Shown here piece by piece: positions 16,848-25,079 of a DNA stretch of 61,225 bases. The stretch comes from Thermococcus sp. (GTDB lineage Archaea; Methanobacteriota_B; Thermococci; Thermococcales; Thermococcaceae). How positions within the stretch are numbered: position 1 is the first letter of the stretch; every line of letters starts with the position of its first letter. Below the pieces are notes generated by a model that had not been told where the DNA came from, did no database searches, and worked only from the letters and a program-made list of their open reading frames with translations. Both the position numbers and the translations under genes were made by a program. The DNA is taken from the NCBI RefSeq assembly GCF_027011145.1, contig NZ_JALVAO010000045.1:1-61225 (forward strand). Direction: 5' to 3'.

Positions 16848-16883
16848 AGCATTCACCTCACAGCGGGGGTTGGTTTGAGTTTC

Positions 16884-17441
16884 TTAAAAACGTTTCTTAA
16901 CGAACCACCCAATGGAAGCCACTAAGGCAAAGGTCGCTAAAGCCAGAATTATCGGGATATAACTTCCGGTAGAACTAGGTTGACTGGGAGCTCCCTTTGA
17001 GAAAATCCTTATGGTTTCAGTTTGAGCTTTCGAGCCCGTGTAGTGCTTCTTGGAGAGCCAATAAACGAGTAGCGAAAGCCCCGTTGCAATGGAAAGGGTT
17101 ATTACCTTCAGCCTGTCAAAGGGCATAGTTTTTTCCTGTTTGGCTGGTCTTGGTAGCAGAAGTATTGGCCGGCTCGAGGCTCGGTAAAGCTTTACCTCCT
17201 GCAGTCTCTTTCCATACTTCCTCCCAGAGACCTCAACAAGACCCACCCGAAGGAGTTTGTCGAGATGATACGAAACCGTTGACATCGGCATCTTCAGTTC
17301 CTTTGAAATCTCGCTTATCGAGAGCTCTCGCTCGCGAAGAAGCCTTAGAATCGCCATTGCCTTCTCGTTGGCGAGAACCTGAGCCAGCTCTTTGACCCTT
17401 TCGTCAGTAACGTCTATGGCCTCGTACTCCAAAGGAGCCAC
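16884..17441 (-). CDS. ArsR-like winged-helix regulator with C-terminal membrane segments
   Basis: Residues about 12-90 form a winged helix with the recognition region ISEISKELKMPMSTVSYHLDKL, as in ArsR/HTH_20 proteins. Two hydrophobic segments follow (near residues 110-128 and 160-180) with a Ser/Gly-rich loop between them, so the DNA-binding domain is held at the membrane inner face. Such membrane-bound one-component regulators are common in archaea. The start is uncertain: GTG 17441, or TTG 17432 with GGTGG 5 nt before it. Target and signal are unknown. Confidence 0.75.
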   Translation of the reverse strand: MAPLEYEAIDVTDERVKELAQVLANEKAMAILRLLRERELSISEISKELKMPMSTVSYHLDKLLRVGLVEVSGRKYGKRLQEVKLYRASSRPILLLPRPAKQEKTMPFDRLKVITLSIATGLSLLVYWLSKKHYTGSKAQTETIRIFSKGAPSQPSSTGSYIPIILALATFALVASIGWFVKKRF

Positions 17442-17512
17442 CAGAAAGAGGTATGGGTTGATGCTATTAAACCTTTACCAATAAATCCGAAGGAAAAGGA
17501 AAGGAATCAGAT

Positions 17513-17788
17513 TCACGGCTTCTCGAGAATGATCTCGATGGTTGAGGTGTTGGCAGTCCTACCGTCGGCGGTTGGAAGCTCTTCAGTACCTATCTTGATC
17601 TCCTTGACCCTGACCTCAGGAAGGAACCTGTTCCTGACAATCTCAGCGACGTCAACGGCCCTGCTGATAGCCCTACCGCGAGCCTTGATGCTAACCTCCT
17701 TGGCACCCTCGTTGAACTGGGTGATAACGGCCAGGACGTAGTTCATAACCGGCTTCTTTCCGATGTAGACAACGTGCTCCTCAGCCAT
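17513..17788 (-). CDS. albA: DNA/RNA-binding chromatin protein Alba
   Basis: This 91-residue protein has [14 protein letters not shown] with the Lys that is acetylated or methylated in other archaea, and the [15 protein letters not shown] helix and [14 protein letters not shown] strand of the Alba fold. It coats DNA and RNA as dimers. ATG 17788 follows GGAGGTGCCAGAA. The gene is single and flanked by AT-rich promoter DNA (near 17830-17900). Confidence 0.95.
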   Translation of the reverse strand: MAEEHVVYIGKKPVMNYVLAVITQFNEGAKEVSIKARGRAISRAVDVAEIVRNRFLPEVRVKEIKIGTEELPTADGRTANTSTIEIILEKP

Positions 17789-17969
17789 TTCTGGCACCTC
17801 CGGAAGTTTTGTCGTTAGGCTATCGCCGAGATATAGTTAAATACTTTTCGGTTCTGTCTCTGTTGAACGACTTTTATGTAAAGGGTTCATATCAAAACGT
17901 CTGTTTGTTAGGGGGCATAGCAAGAAAACATTATTAATCGAATTTATTGTCAGGAAAATAGTGATTACA

Positions 17970-19313
17970 ATGGCAATTCACCCCATCGATTATCGATACG
18001 GAAGCGAGAAAATGAAACGAATATGGGGCGAGGAGAACAAACTCCAAAAGCTCCTTGACGTTGAGGCGGCCCTGGCGAGGGCACACGCGAGGCTCGGCAA
18101 CATACCGGAAGAAAGTGCCCGCGTTATATCTGAGAGGGCCAACACGAAGTGGGTAAAGCTCGAGAGGGTGAAGGAGATAGAGGCCGAGATACACCATGAC
18201 ATAATGGCCGTTGTCAAGGCTTTAAGCGAAGTCTGTGGCGAGCATGGGAAGTACGTTCACCTGGGGGCAACTTCAAACGACATAATAGATACCGCCAACG
18301 CCCTCCTCATAAAGGAAAGCCTTGGGCTGATTGAAAGCTATCTTAGGGAACTCCGCGACGTTTTGATGAAGCTCGCTGAAGAGCATAAGTACACCGTCTG
18401 CATCGGAAGAACCCACGGTCAGCATGCCGTTCCAACCACATACGGTATGAAGTTTGCCCTCTGGCTCGACGAGGTGCAGAGGCACCTTGAAAGGCTGGAG
18501 GGGATTAAAAAACGGGTTCTCGTGGGTAAAATGCGCGGTGCCGTTGGGACTGCCGCCTCCTTTGGCGAAAGGGCCCTTGAGATTGAGAGGCTCGTCATGG
18601 AAGACCTTGGGTTAAGGCCTGCCCTAATAACGAACCAGCTCGTCCCCCGGGACCTGTATGCAGAGCTGGTGATGTTCCTGGCGTTGGTTGCGTCAACGCT
18701 CGACAAGATAGGCCTCGAAATCAGGAACCTCCAGAGGACGGAAATCCTCGAGGTGAGCGAACCCTTCGGTGAGAAGCAGGTTGGCTCGTCAACGATGCCC
18801 CACAAGAGAAATCCGATAAGAACCGAGAAGGTCTGCGGTCTGGCGAGGGTTCTCTACTCCAACGTTATTCCCGCTTTGCTCAACAACCCTCTGTGGCATG
18901 AGAGGGATTTAACGAACTCCTCGGTTGAGAGGGTTATTCTCCCCGAGAGCTTTGTCCTGCTCGACGAGATGCTCAGGGTTACGATTAGGGTTCTTAAAGG
19001 CCTAGAGTTCTTCCCGGAGAACATAGAGAGGAACCTCTATCTTACGAAGAATCTCATAATGGCCGAACCGCTGATGCTGAAGCTCACTGAGAGGGGCATG
19101 GGGAGGCAGGAGGCACATGAGCTTGTTAGACAGTTGGCGATGAAAGCTTTCCGGGAGGGAAGGGACTTCCTTGAAGTCGTTAGAGAGAGTGGGGAAGTTA
19201 GAAAGTACTTAAGCGAGGAAGATTTGGCCTCCCTGAAGCCGGAGAATTATATCGGCGTCGCTCCTGAGATAGTGGACAACGTGCTCCGCTATGTCCGCGA
19301 GCGGTCTCTCTGA
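17970..19313 (+). CDS. purB: Adenylosuccinate lyase
   Basis: The 447-residue fumarase-superfamily enzyme has the signature GSSTMPHKRNP (near residue 270), THGQHAVPTTYG with a catalytic His, and HLGATSNDIIDT. It cleaves SAICAR and adenylosuccinate in purine synthesis. ATG 17970 lies 5 nt after AGTGA; GTG 17961 is part of that site. T-rich runs just after the stop (19315-19329) look like an archaeal terminator. The long AT-rich relic region follows. Confidence 0.95.
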   Translation: MAIHPIDYRYGSEKMKRIWGEENKLQKLLDVEAALARAHARLGNIPEESARVISERANTKWVKLERVKEIEAEIHHDIMAVVKALSEVCGEHGKYVHLGATSNDIIDTANALLIKESLGLIESYLRELRDVLMKLAEEHKYTVCIGRTHGQHAVPTTYGMKFALWLDEVQRHLERLEGIKKRVLVGKMRGAVGTAASFGERALEIERLVMEDLGLRPALITNQLVPRDLYAELVMFLALVASTLDKIGLEIRNLQRTEILEVSEPFGEKQVGSSTMPHKRNPIRTEKVCGLARVLYSNVIPALLNNPLWHERDLTNSSVERVILPESFVLLDEMLRVTIRVLKGLEFFPENIERNLYLTKNLIMAEPLMLKLTERGMGRQEAHELVRQLAMKAFREGRDFLEVVRESGEVRKYLSEEDLASLKPENYIGVAPEIVDNVLRYVRERSL

Positions 19314-19506
19314 TTTTTCTAATTTTTACTACCAACTCTCTTGATTTTTGAGAGAGTGTTTATTATCTAAAACATTAATTTTATAACTTGATTAATTATT
19401 AATAAAAAATTTCTAATCACAGTTCTTATTTAACAAAATTCAATTTTATAATTTGTTCTGAGCCATAAAGTTATATCGACCTTTTGTTTATGTTTAATAT
19501 ATAACT

Positions 19507-20109
19507 CTGAAAAGTATTACAAAATCCGGAAAATCTACCATAGAAAGTGGAAGACCACGAGTAATTTGGGATATTCCTTCTATGGGCCAAATCGATGGGT
19601 ATAACCAAACTAAGCCCGCATTAATCCCAATTTTCCTTATTACAATTCATCGTAGTTAATAGTGTTGCCAGTTGTGTTCGCGGTTGAATCTGGAGGGCAT
19701 GCACTAAATGGAGCTAGTATATACTGGTCAGACTTTTACCTCAAACCGCTATGGGCTTCATTGATTAAAGCCGTTTTAGTTCTTTCCCCTGCTGACAAAA
19801 GTCCATTGATAAAGGCACCTTATAATGTATAGCTTTGTGCATAGAAATTAGATATAAGGTACATTATATCTCAAATTAATGACCTAAAATATACATTAAC
19901 AATTGTGGGAACCCCAGATAGGTGGATAATCAGAGAGGTGTTCTTTATGAAGAATATATGGGTAGATGATAGCTCATGCAATAATCCTTTCTCTAGTTGG
20001 GAATTGGTAAGTTTTACGGCATGGTAAACGTTGCACTAGGCTGTTTTCTTAGTGTAACTCTAACTTGCATTATTGGGGACAGTTTTCATAGTGTATGGAG
20101 CGATAGTTA
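19507..20109 (+). pseudogene. Decayed coding relics, possibly glycosyltransferase and membrane protein
   Basis: Three open fragments follow each other in different frames. 19507-19659 reads as a fragment containing SGRPRVIWDIPSMGQIDGYN. 19662-19832 contains SIYWSDFYLKPLWASLIKA followed by VLVLSPADKSPLIKA. 19845-20027 contains LKYTLTIVGTPDRWIIREVF. Beyond that, 20028-20109 encodes short hydrophobic pieces. The LSPADK and LTIVGTPD elements in this order are what a GT4-type glycosyltransferase with frameshifts might look like. No single frame makes a protein and base composition is AT-rich, so I read this as a decayed, probably acquired, gene or genes. The identity is tentative. Confidence 0.4.
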
Positions 20110-20686
20110 GCCTTCGTTCGGGTGTATAATTAGGTAAGAGGGATTATGAAATTATATCTGCAATGTATTTTTATCTCCATAAATAGCTCCTCTACTCCAC
20201 CTCTGGCTTTTTTTAAATTCTTAAACTCATGCATTTCACACCTCTTGATGACCACGTTTAATTGTAACTCGCTCTTGGTTCGTGTAATGGGGGCGTTGAA
20301 TACTGTTTTTATCCCTAATGAGTTGACATTACTGTTGTGGCTCCTTAGGGCTCCTAGTGGGTGCTTGTATTCATTTTGACGGGGATTTTCTTTGTATTTT
20401 AGTAAATTTTCCAAATTTTTTACTTGTTAATTTAAGGTACATATTTTTATTTGTAGTTTTGTTTTATTATTTGTTAAAATTTTATTAAATAGAAAATTAT
20501 TTAAAGTTATATTATAATTTTGTTGCATTCCTAAATATTTACATTTTAATTTAGTAATAACTCACCTAAAAATCTGGGAGATAAATCCAGCACTGAATTA
20601 GGGCAACCTAAAAAATAAAACTTTGCCCATATTCCTCTAATCCCTAAGAATGCCCCTATCAATTTAGAATTCGTGAATTAGAATAG
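20110..20686. other. AT-rich gene-poor DNA
   Basis: A 94-codon open frame on the minus strand (20130-20414) and a 77-codon one on the plus strand overlap here. Neither has a ribosome site, a recognised motif or the codon style of neighbouring genes, so I do not call either as a gene. From about 20395 to 20570 the DNA is strongly A+T with many T and A runs. No inverted repeats flanking a transposase, tRNA fragment or attachment site could be recognised. Confidence 0.5.
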
Positions 20687-21037
20687 TTATCGCTCTTCTT
20701 TGGTTCCCTTCGGAACCTCATTTCCCTGAGGAAGGATTATCAGCTCCCTCCCCTCAACGAGCATCTGGGCAACCTTCTTTCGAGCAGAGTTCAAAGCCCT
20801 CCAAACAGTGCCCCTGGAAACACCCATCCTTTTTCCAGCCTCCTCCTGGGTTAGGCCCTCGTAATCAACGAGCCTTAGGGCTTCAAACTCCTCATAGGTC
20901 ATGAATATCGGGGGCTTTGGCTGAGTAACCGGAGGGAGTGCGGGATAGAAGTGTCTGACCTGAGGAATGAACCCAATCATTCTCATCTTCCGCCTCCTTC
21001 CCCTTCCGCGTCCCCATCCAGGTCCTCCCATTGGCAT
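20687..21037 (-). CDS. DUF134 family helix-turn-helix protein
   Basis: This 116-residue protein starts with a Gly/Arg-rich stretch (GWGRGRGRRRK), then MTYEEFEALRLVDYEGLTQ and a sigma-70-region-4-like helix-turn-helix, EEAGKRMGVSRGTVWRALNSARKK. That is the DUF134 (COG1342) layout, thought to bind DNA. ATG 21037 follows AGGAGG; the open frame runs much further upstream but through the divergent queD promoter, so the longer form is unlikely. The target is unknown. Confidence 0.85.
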   Translation of the reverse strand: MPMGGPGWGRGRGRRRKMRMIGFIPQVRHFYPALPPVTQPKPPIFMTYEEFEALRLVDYEGLTQEEAGKRMGVSRGTVWRALNSARKKVAQMLVEGRELIILPQGNEVPKGTKEER

Positions 21038-21073
21038 TTCCAGTCCTCCTTTTGCCTCAATTTGTCCAGTTAG

Positions 21074-21083
21074 GGTTATAACC
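21074..21083. promoter_or_regulatory. Palindromic TATA element shared by DUF134 gene and queD
   Basis: GGTTATAACC is a perfect palindrome centred 34 bp from the queD ATG and 41 bp from the DUF134 ATG. No other TATA box is visible on either side, so one symmetric element may drive both divergent genes. Confidence 0.5.
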
Positions 21084-21112
21084 TTAACGGGAAAACGGCA
21101 AAGGGTGGGAGT

Positions 21113-21568
21113 ATGTTCAGGCTGGTGGAAAGGAAGATAGGCTGGCACAAAGACTTCGACAGTTCGCACTTTCTTGCCCTGCCATACGAGAGCAAATGCC
21201 TCAGGATACACGGCCACACCTACAATGTTGACGTGGAGATATGGGGTGAGCTTAACGAGAACGGCATGATATTCGACTTCAACCACCTCAGCAATCTAGT
21301 GAAGCTCCTCGACCACCGGATTCTAGTCAGCGAGAAGTGGGTTGTCCAGCGAAGCGGGGGCAGGGTCACAGTCGAGAAGAACGGCAAGAGGATAGAGCTC
21401 CCCGAAGACGAAGTCGTAATCCTTGACAAGCCCAACGTGACGGCAGAATACATAGCGGAGTGGTTCGCGGAGAGGATAGCCGAGAAGGCGGGAGAAAACG
21501 TGAAAAAAATTCTTGTCAAAGTTTGGGAGGACCCAAGGAGCTACGCCGAGGTTTTGCTTGAGCGTTAG
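21113..21568 (+). CDS. queD: 6-carboxy-5,6,7,8-tetrahydropterin synthase
   Basis: The 151-residue protein has His19 (DSSHFL) and His33/His35 in CLRIHGH for zinc, with the catalytic Cys29 in the CxxxHGH motif, then LDHRIL and PNVTAEYIAEW. This is the QueD form that makes carboxytetrahydropterin for preQ0, the precursor of archaeosine in tRNA; RaSEA at 12042 acts late in the same pathway. A loop of about 20 residues after VSEKW lengthens it. Its 3' end overlaps the convergent gene by 53 bp. Confidence 0.85.
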   Translation: MFRLVERKIGWHKDFDSSHFLALPYESKCLRIHGHTYNVDVEIWGELNENGMIFDFNHLSNLVKLLDHRILVSEKWVVQRSGGRVTVEKNGKRIELPEDEVVILDKPNVTAEYIAEWFAERIAEKAGENVKKILVKVWEDPRSYAEVLLER

Positions 21569-22091
21569 TTTTTCCCTCTATATCCTTTTTCAATTCGTTG
21601 ACCCTCTCAAGGAGTTCGTGGTAGTATTCTTCATCGAACTTCTCCGAGGCTTCCCTTGTGAGGTCCTCGATAAGCTTTGCGTAGGCAAGAGCCATGTCTC
21701 CCTCCTCGCGCTCGGCTATGAGGGGTAACATGCTAACTATGTAGCCGATAAAAGACCCTAAAACCCTGTCCCACTCCTTTTCAAAGCCATTCTCGAGTAG
21801 CCACCCTTTGAGGGTTAGGAAAACCTTTATGGCTGGCTTCACAACGCTGTAATCCCCAAAACGGCGGTATCTGATGAGAAGATACTGGAGCAGTGAGAGA
21901 AGAACTCCTCCAACCGCTTCCTTTCCCACGGTACTCTCGGCAAACTTTTCAAACTCGGAGAGGCCCTTTTTCCCGCTCTCGAGGAATGCTTTCAGGAGGT
22001 TCGGATACGGTGGGGAGTATTGCCTGAAGTCGACCTCGTCAAGTTCTTCAAGTTCGGGAAGTATCGCCATAATAGCCTCTTTAACCTCCAT
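21516..22091 (-). CDS. Hypothetical helical protein
   Basis: A 191-residue protein with no motif I recognise. It is mainly alpha-helical with acidic N-terminal (ELEELDEVDFRQY) and basic C-terminal ends and no membrane segment or signal peptide. ATG 22091 follows GGGTGGTTCG. The last 53 bp overlap queD tail to tail, so the two transcripts could form an antisense overlap. Function is unknown. Confidence 0.6.
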   Translation of the reverse strand: MEVKEAIMAILPELEELDEVDFRQYSPPYPNLLKAFLESGKKGLSEFEKFAESTVGKEAVGGVLLSLLQYLLIRYRRFGDYSVVKPAIKVFLTLKGWLLENGFEKEWDRVLGSFIGYIVSMLPLIAEREEGDMALAYAKLIEDLTREASEKFDEEYYHELLERVNELKKDIEGKTNAQAKPRRSSLGPPKL

Positions 22092-22145
22092 CGAACCACC
22101 CAAAGCGTTAAATTGTTGCGCTTTTATTAGCTTTGGGGTGGAAAC

Positions 22146-22568
22146 ATGGAGTTTGAACCGGGAAGGGTCTTTCTACTCAGGGTTCCGGAAGGGGTTGACC
22201 TGCTCGATTTTGTGAACGGTTTCGCCGAAAAGAACGGGATAAAAACCGCCATAGTTAAGGGCATTGGCTCGCTCAGAAACCCTGTGGTTGGGTATTACTC
22301 CGAGGAGATTAAGGCCTACAAGAGAATCGAGCTCTTTGGGACGTTTGAACTGCTGACACTGTTGGGTAACGTCAGCATCAAGGATGGGAAACCCTTTGCG
22401 CACCTCCACGTTACCCTCGGAAACGCGAACGGCGACGTCTTTGGCGGGCACCTCATGAAGGGGGAGGTCTTTGTTGCGGAGCTCTACGTTCAGGAGCTCG
22501 TTGGTGAGCCGCTGGTAAGGAAGGAGAGAGGTAATAACCTCAGCCTCTGGGACGAAGAACCTTTGTGA
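22146..22568 (+). CDS. PPC/DUF296 domain protein
   Basis: This 140-residue protein is a single PPC (DUF296) domain: RVFLLRVPEGVDLL at the start, GIGSLRNPVVGYY, LLGNVSIKDGKPFAHLHVTL and GGHLMKGEVFVAEL, including the conserved His residues of HLH and GGH. The fold forms trimers; plant versions are joined to AT-hooks, but archaeal ones stand alone and their role is unknown. It starts with GGGGTGG upstream and overlaps the convergent DUF998 gene by 29 bp. Confidence 0.85.
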   Translation: MEFEPGRVFLLRVPEGVDLLDFVNGFAEKNGIKTAIVKGIGSLRNPVVGYYSEEIKAYKRIELFGTFELLTLLGNVSIKDGKPFAHLHVTLGNANGDVFGGHLMKGEVFVAELYVQELVGEPLVRKERGNNLSLWDEEPL

Positions 22569-23118
22569 ACCTTTTCCATATTAGTGTGTAGTGCCACGCA
22601 ACGATTCCGAAGACCCCTACGAACTCGGCGGGTGCAACTCCGGCAAAGTGGTTCCTTGCCCACGTTGCCAGAACCCAGCCGGTGATGAAGAGCGCGACGG
22701 TGAACACTGCCAGGCCCTTCTCTCCAGACAGGCCAATCCCGATTCCGGCTATGAGAAGACCAAGGCTTGAAAAGACGAAGAAGCCCCAGCTGACGTAGTA
22801 GTGTGGTGAAGTTCCCTCGGGAAATATGCCGATTAGCGCGAGGAAGCCAAGGCCGACGATGAAAATGGCAATTCCTGCCTTCTCAATCAGATTCCTGACT
22901 TCTCCCAGAAGGCCAATCGCGTAGTAAATTGCCAAAACCGCAGAGATTACAAGGGAGACGTTTAGAACCCAGTTGTACCTGAGGCCAAGCCTTCCGAGGT
23001 CGCTTATCGCGTTTTCCGTGAGTTGCCACCAGGAGCGGTTCAGGAAAACACCCACCCCAATTCCCGATAGCGCGACAATTGGGGCTAGGATTCCCGCGTA
23101 GAGCGGGCTCTTTCTCAT
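22540..23118 (-). CDS. DUF998 family membrane protein
   Basis: The 192-residue protein has six hydrophobic segments. The loop after the first contains NRSWWQLTENAISDLGRLG, typical of DUF998, and GIFPEGTSPHYYVSW lies mid-protein. Function is unknown. ATG 23118 follows GGTGGCG. It ends inside the 3' end of the convergent PPC gene. Confidence 0.8.
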   Translation of the reverse strand: MRKSPLYAGILAPIVALSGIGVGVFLNRSWWQLTENAISDLGRLGLRYNWVLNVSLVISAVLAIYYAIGLLGEVRNLIEKAGIAIFIVGLGFLALIGIFPEGTSPHYYVSWGFFVFSSLGLLIAGIGIGLSGEKGLAVFTVALFITGWVLATWARNHFAGVAPAEFVGVFGIVAWHYTLIWKRFTKVLRPRG

Positions 23119-23171
23119 CGCCACCACATTCGGGTAAAATCAAGGAGACAAAAAGGGTTGCGCTTTGGACA

Positions 23172-23963
23172 TCAGAACACCGAGTTAAGCCTTCCTCCGT
23201 CAACCGGAATCATGGCGCCGTTTATGTAGCTTCCCAGCTCGCTCGCGAGAAAGGCCACGAGGTAGCCTATCTCCTCAGGCTTGCCGAGTCTTCCGAGGGG
23301 TATCGGCTTTGCATAATCTTGGAGGGCTTCCTCAACGGTCTTCCCTTCCCTTTGGGCCCTGTCCTTGGCCAGCTGTATCATCCTGTCTGTTCTTATTATG
23401 CCCGGCATTATCCCGTTGACGGTTATCCCCTTCGGCCCGAGCTCCTTTGCTAGAGTCCTAACGAGGCCGGCCATCGAAATCCTGACCACGTTGCTGAGGG
23501 CTATGTTGGGTATCGGTTCCTTTATGGCCACGCTCGTGGAGTAGACTATCCTGCCGAAGCCCTTCCTCTCCATCGCCGGAACGAGGGCCTTTGTCAGGTA
23601 GACCGCGGGGTAAAGGAGTAACCTAACGGCGCCTTCCCAGTCTTCCATGTTCATCTCCATAAAGTAGCCCGGCCTTGGCCCGCCGGTGGAGAAGAAGAAT
23701 ATATCCGGCTCGCCTATGTTTTCGAGCTCCCTCACCGTTCTCTCAAGGTCTTCGCGCTTTGTAAGGTCTGCAACTATGTAGTGAACCTCAACGTCGCTCT
23801 CCCTTCTTATTCTCTCCTTCGCCTTCCTCAGGTTCTCCTCGCTTCTGGAGAGCAAAATCACGTCAGCACCGGCCTTTGCGAGAACCCTGGCCACGCCGAA
23901 GCCTATACCCTTACTCGATGCAGTCGTGAAGGCCAGCTTTCCGGAGAGGTCTATTCCAATCAT
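23172..23963 (-). CDS. Short-chain dehydrogenase/reductase family protein lacking the usual YxxxK
   Basis: The 263-residue protein has the nucleotide motif ASSKGIGFGVARVLAKAG, LSRSEENL, the STGGPRPGYF strand and the C-terminal ITVNGIMPGIIRT. The catalytic Tyr-x3-Lys expected after the Ser (YSTSVAIK) is replaced by PNIALSNVVR, so standard SDR chemistry is doubtful. A group of SDR relatives with the same PIPN-LSN pattern exists in bacteria and archaea, often labelled oxoacyl reductases without proof. ATG 23963 follows GGGTGGCCCCG. The substrate is unknown. Confidence 0.85.
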   Translation of the reverse strand: MIGIDLSGKLAFTTASSKGIGFGVARVLAKAGADVILLSRSEENLRKAKERIRRESDVEVHYIVADLTKREDLERTVRELENIGEPDIFFFSTGGPRPGYFMEMNMEDWEGAVRLLLYPAVYLTKALVPAMERKGFGRIVYSTSVAIKEPIPNIALSNVVRISMAGLVRTLAKELGPKGITVNGIMPGIIRTDRMIQLAKDRAQREGKTVEEALQDYAKPIPLGRLGKPEEIGYLVAFLASELGSYINGAMIPVDGGRLNSVF

Positions 23964-24104
23964 CGGGGCCACCCTTAGTAATTCGGACCTGAAATAAAAA
24001 ACCTTTGGGGCGGACGTTTGACCTCGGGTTTAACAAGGGGAAGTCAAAATTCTCGCCAAAAACCTTAAATAAAAGGTCGTTTTTGCTCCGTTAAGGGAAA
24101 TCCA

Positions 24105-24752
24105 ATGAAGAAGTTTCCGGCGTATCTCGCTTCTTGGGAGGACATTGAAAGATGGGCTAAGGAAGGGGCATGGAAGGTTCTGGAAGATGGCTGGAGGCCG
24201 GACGTTATAGTCGGTCTTGCCCGCGGTGGATGGGTTCCGGCGAGGCTCTACTGCGACTACCTCGGCGTTAAGGACCTGGTGAGTCTCAAGGTCGAGCACT
24301 GGGGCGTTACAGCGACACCGGACGGCAAGGCCAGGCTCAAGTACGGTAGCAACTACAAGCTGGAAGGCAAGAAGGTTCTCATTGTCGACGATATCAGCGA
24401 CACAGGTGAAAGCCTAACCCTCGCGAAGAACTACGTGGAGAGCCAGAAGCCGGAGGAGATAAGAACCGCGACGCTACTCACAATCAAGGGCTCGCGCTTC
24501 AAGCCGGACTACTTCGGCGAGGAGATAGACTGGGCCTGGATAGTCTTCCCATGGAACTTCGTTGAGGACATGATTAACCTGGTGAACAACATCCTTGAGG
24601 AGAAGGAAGCGGTTTCTACCGACGAGATAGTCGAGCTCTTCAGGGAACTCCACGGTATGGACGTGCCAAAGGGCAAGCTTGAAGAGGCTCTCAGGATTGC
24701 AGAGAGGAGGAAGGTTTTTAAGTTCCGCGACGGGAAATGGCGCAAAGCCTGA
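24105..24752 (+). CDS. Purine phosphoribosyltransferase-like protein with C-terminal helical domain
   Basis: This 215-residue protein has a type I phosphoribosyltransferase core: VIVGLARGGWVPARLYCDYLG near residue 35 and the PRPP loop VLIVDDISDTGES near residue 91. After residue 150 a basic winged-helix-like tail (VSTDEIVELFRELHG to FKFRDGKW) follows. Relatives (COG2236) are annotated as hypoxanthine/xanthine or guanine phosphoribosyltransferases for salvage. A TATA-like CCTTAAATAA lies at about 24063-24072. Base specificity is not visible. Confidence 0.82.
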   Translation: MKKFPAYLASWEDIERWAKEGAWKVLEDGWRPDVIVGLARGGWVPARLYCDYLGVKDLVSLKVEHWGVTATPDGKARLKYGSNYKLEGKKVLIVDDISDTGESLTLAKNYVESQKPEEIRTATLLTIKGSRFKPDYFGEEIDWAWIVFPWNFVEDMINLVNNILEEKEAVSTDEIVELFRELHGMDVPKGKLEEALRIAERRKVFKFRDGKWRKA

Positions 24753-24764
24753 GGGAGTGGTATT

Positions 24765-25079
24765 TTGGACAGGGAAAAGAAAGTTCAGGAAATCAGGAAC
24801 CACAGCGTCTACGCGCGGGAAATCTACGACATGCACAGCGAGAGCATAGACAGCGTCATAGACAACTACGAAAGTTTAAAGGAGGACTACCTCAACGACC
24901 ACTCCCGGGCGAGAATCGTTCGGATAGTCTTCAACGAGGACAACGGCCTGCCCCTGGCTATAGAGTTCAACAGAAAGGACGACTCCTTCAAGGGCTTTAC
25001 GATAGCCATCGGCAAGCCACACATAAAGAGCGATAACCTCGACGAAAAGAAAGGGGAAGGTCAGGAAGAAACCGGCTGA
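24765..25079 (+). CDS. Hypothetical protein downstream of phosphoribosyltransferase
   Basis: A 104-residue, highly charged protein starting at TTG 24765, with GGGAGTGGT a few bases before it and 12 bp after the upstream stop, so the two genes are probably cotranscribed. The N-terminal half is helical and the second half (RARIVRIVFNEDNGLPLAIEF) looks beta-rich. I do not recognise a family. It overlaps the convergent gene at 25061 by 19 bp. Confidence 0.6.
   Translation: MDREKKVQEIRNHSVYAREIYDMHSESIDSVIDNYESLKEDYLNDHSRARIVRIVFNEDNGLPLAIEFNRKDDSFKGFTIAIGKPHIKSDNLDEKKGEGQEETG

Noticed and set aside
20130-20414. Overlapping 94-codon (minus) and 77-codon (plus) frames in AT-rich DNA
   Set aside because: No ribosome site, no motif and unlike codon style; treated as part of the relic region.
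20395-20570. Very AT-rich tract considered as a replication origin
   Set aside because: No origin recognition box pairs were seen and no cdc6/orc1 or radA gene is nearby, which normally mark the Thermococcales origin.
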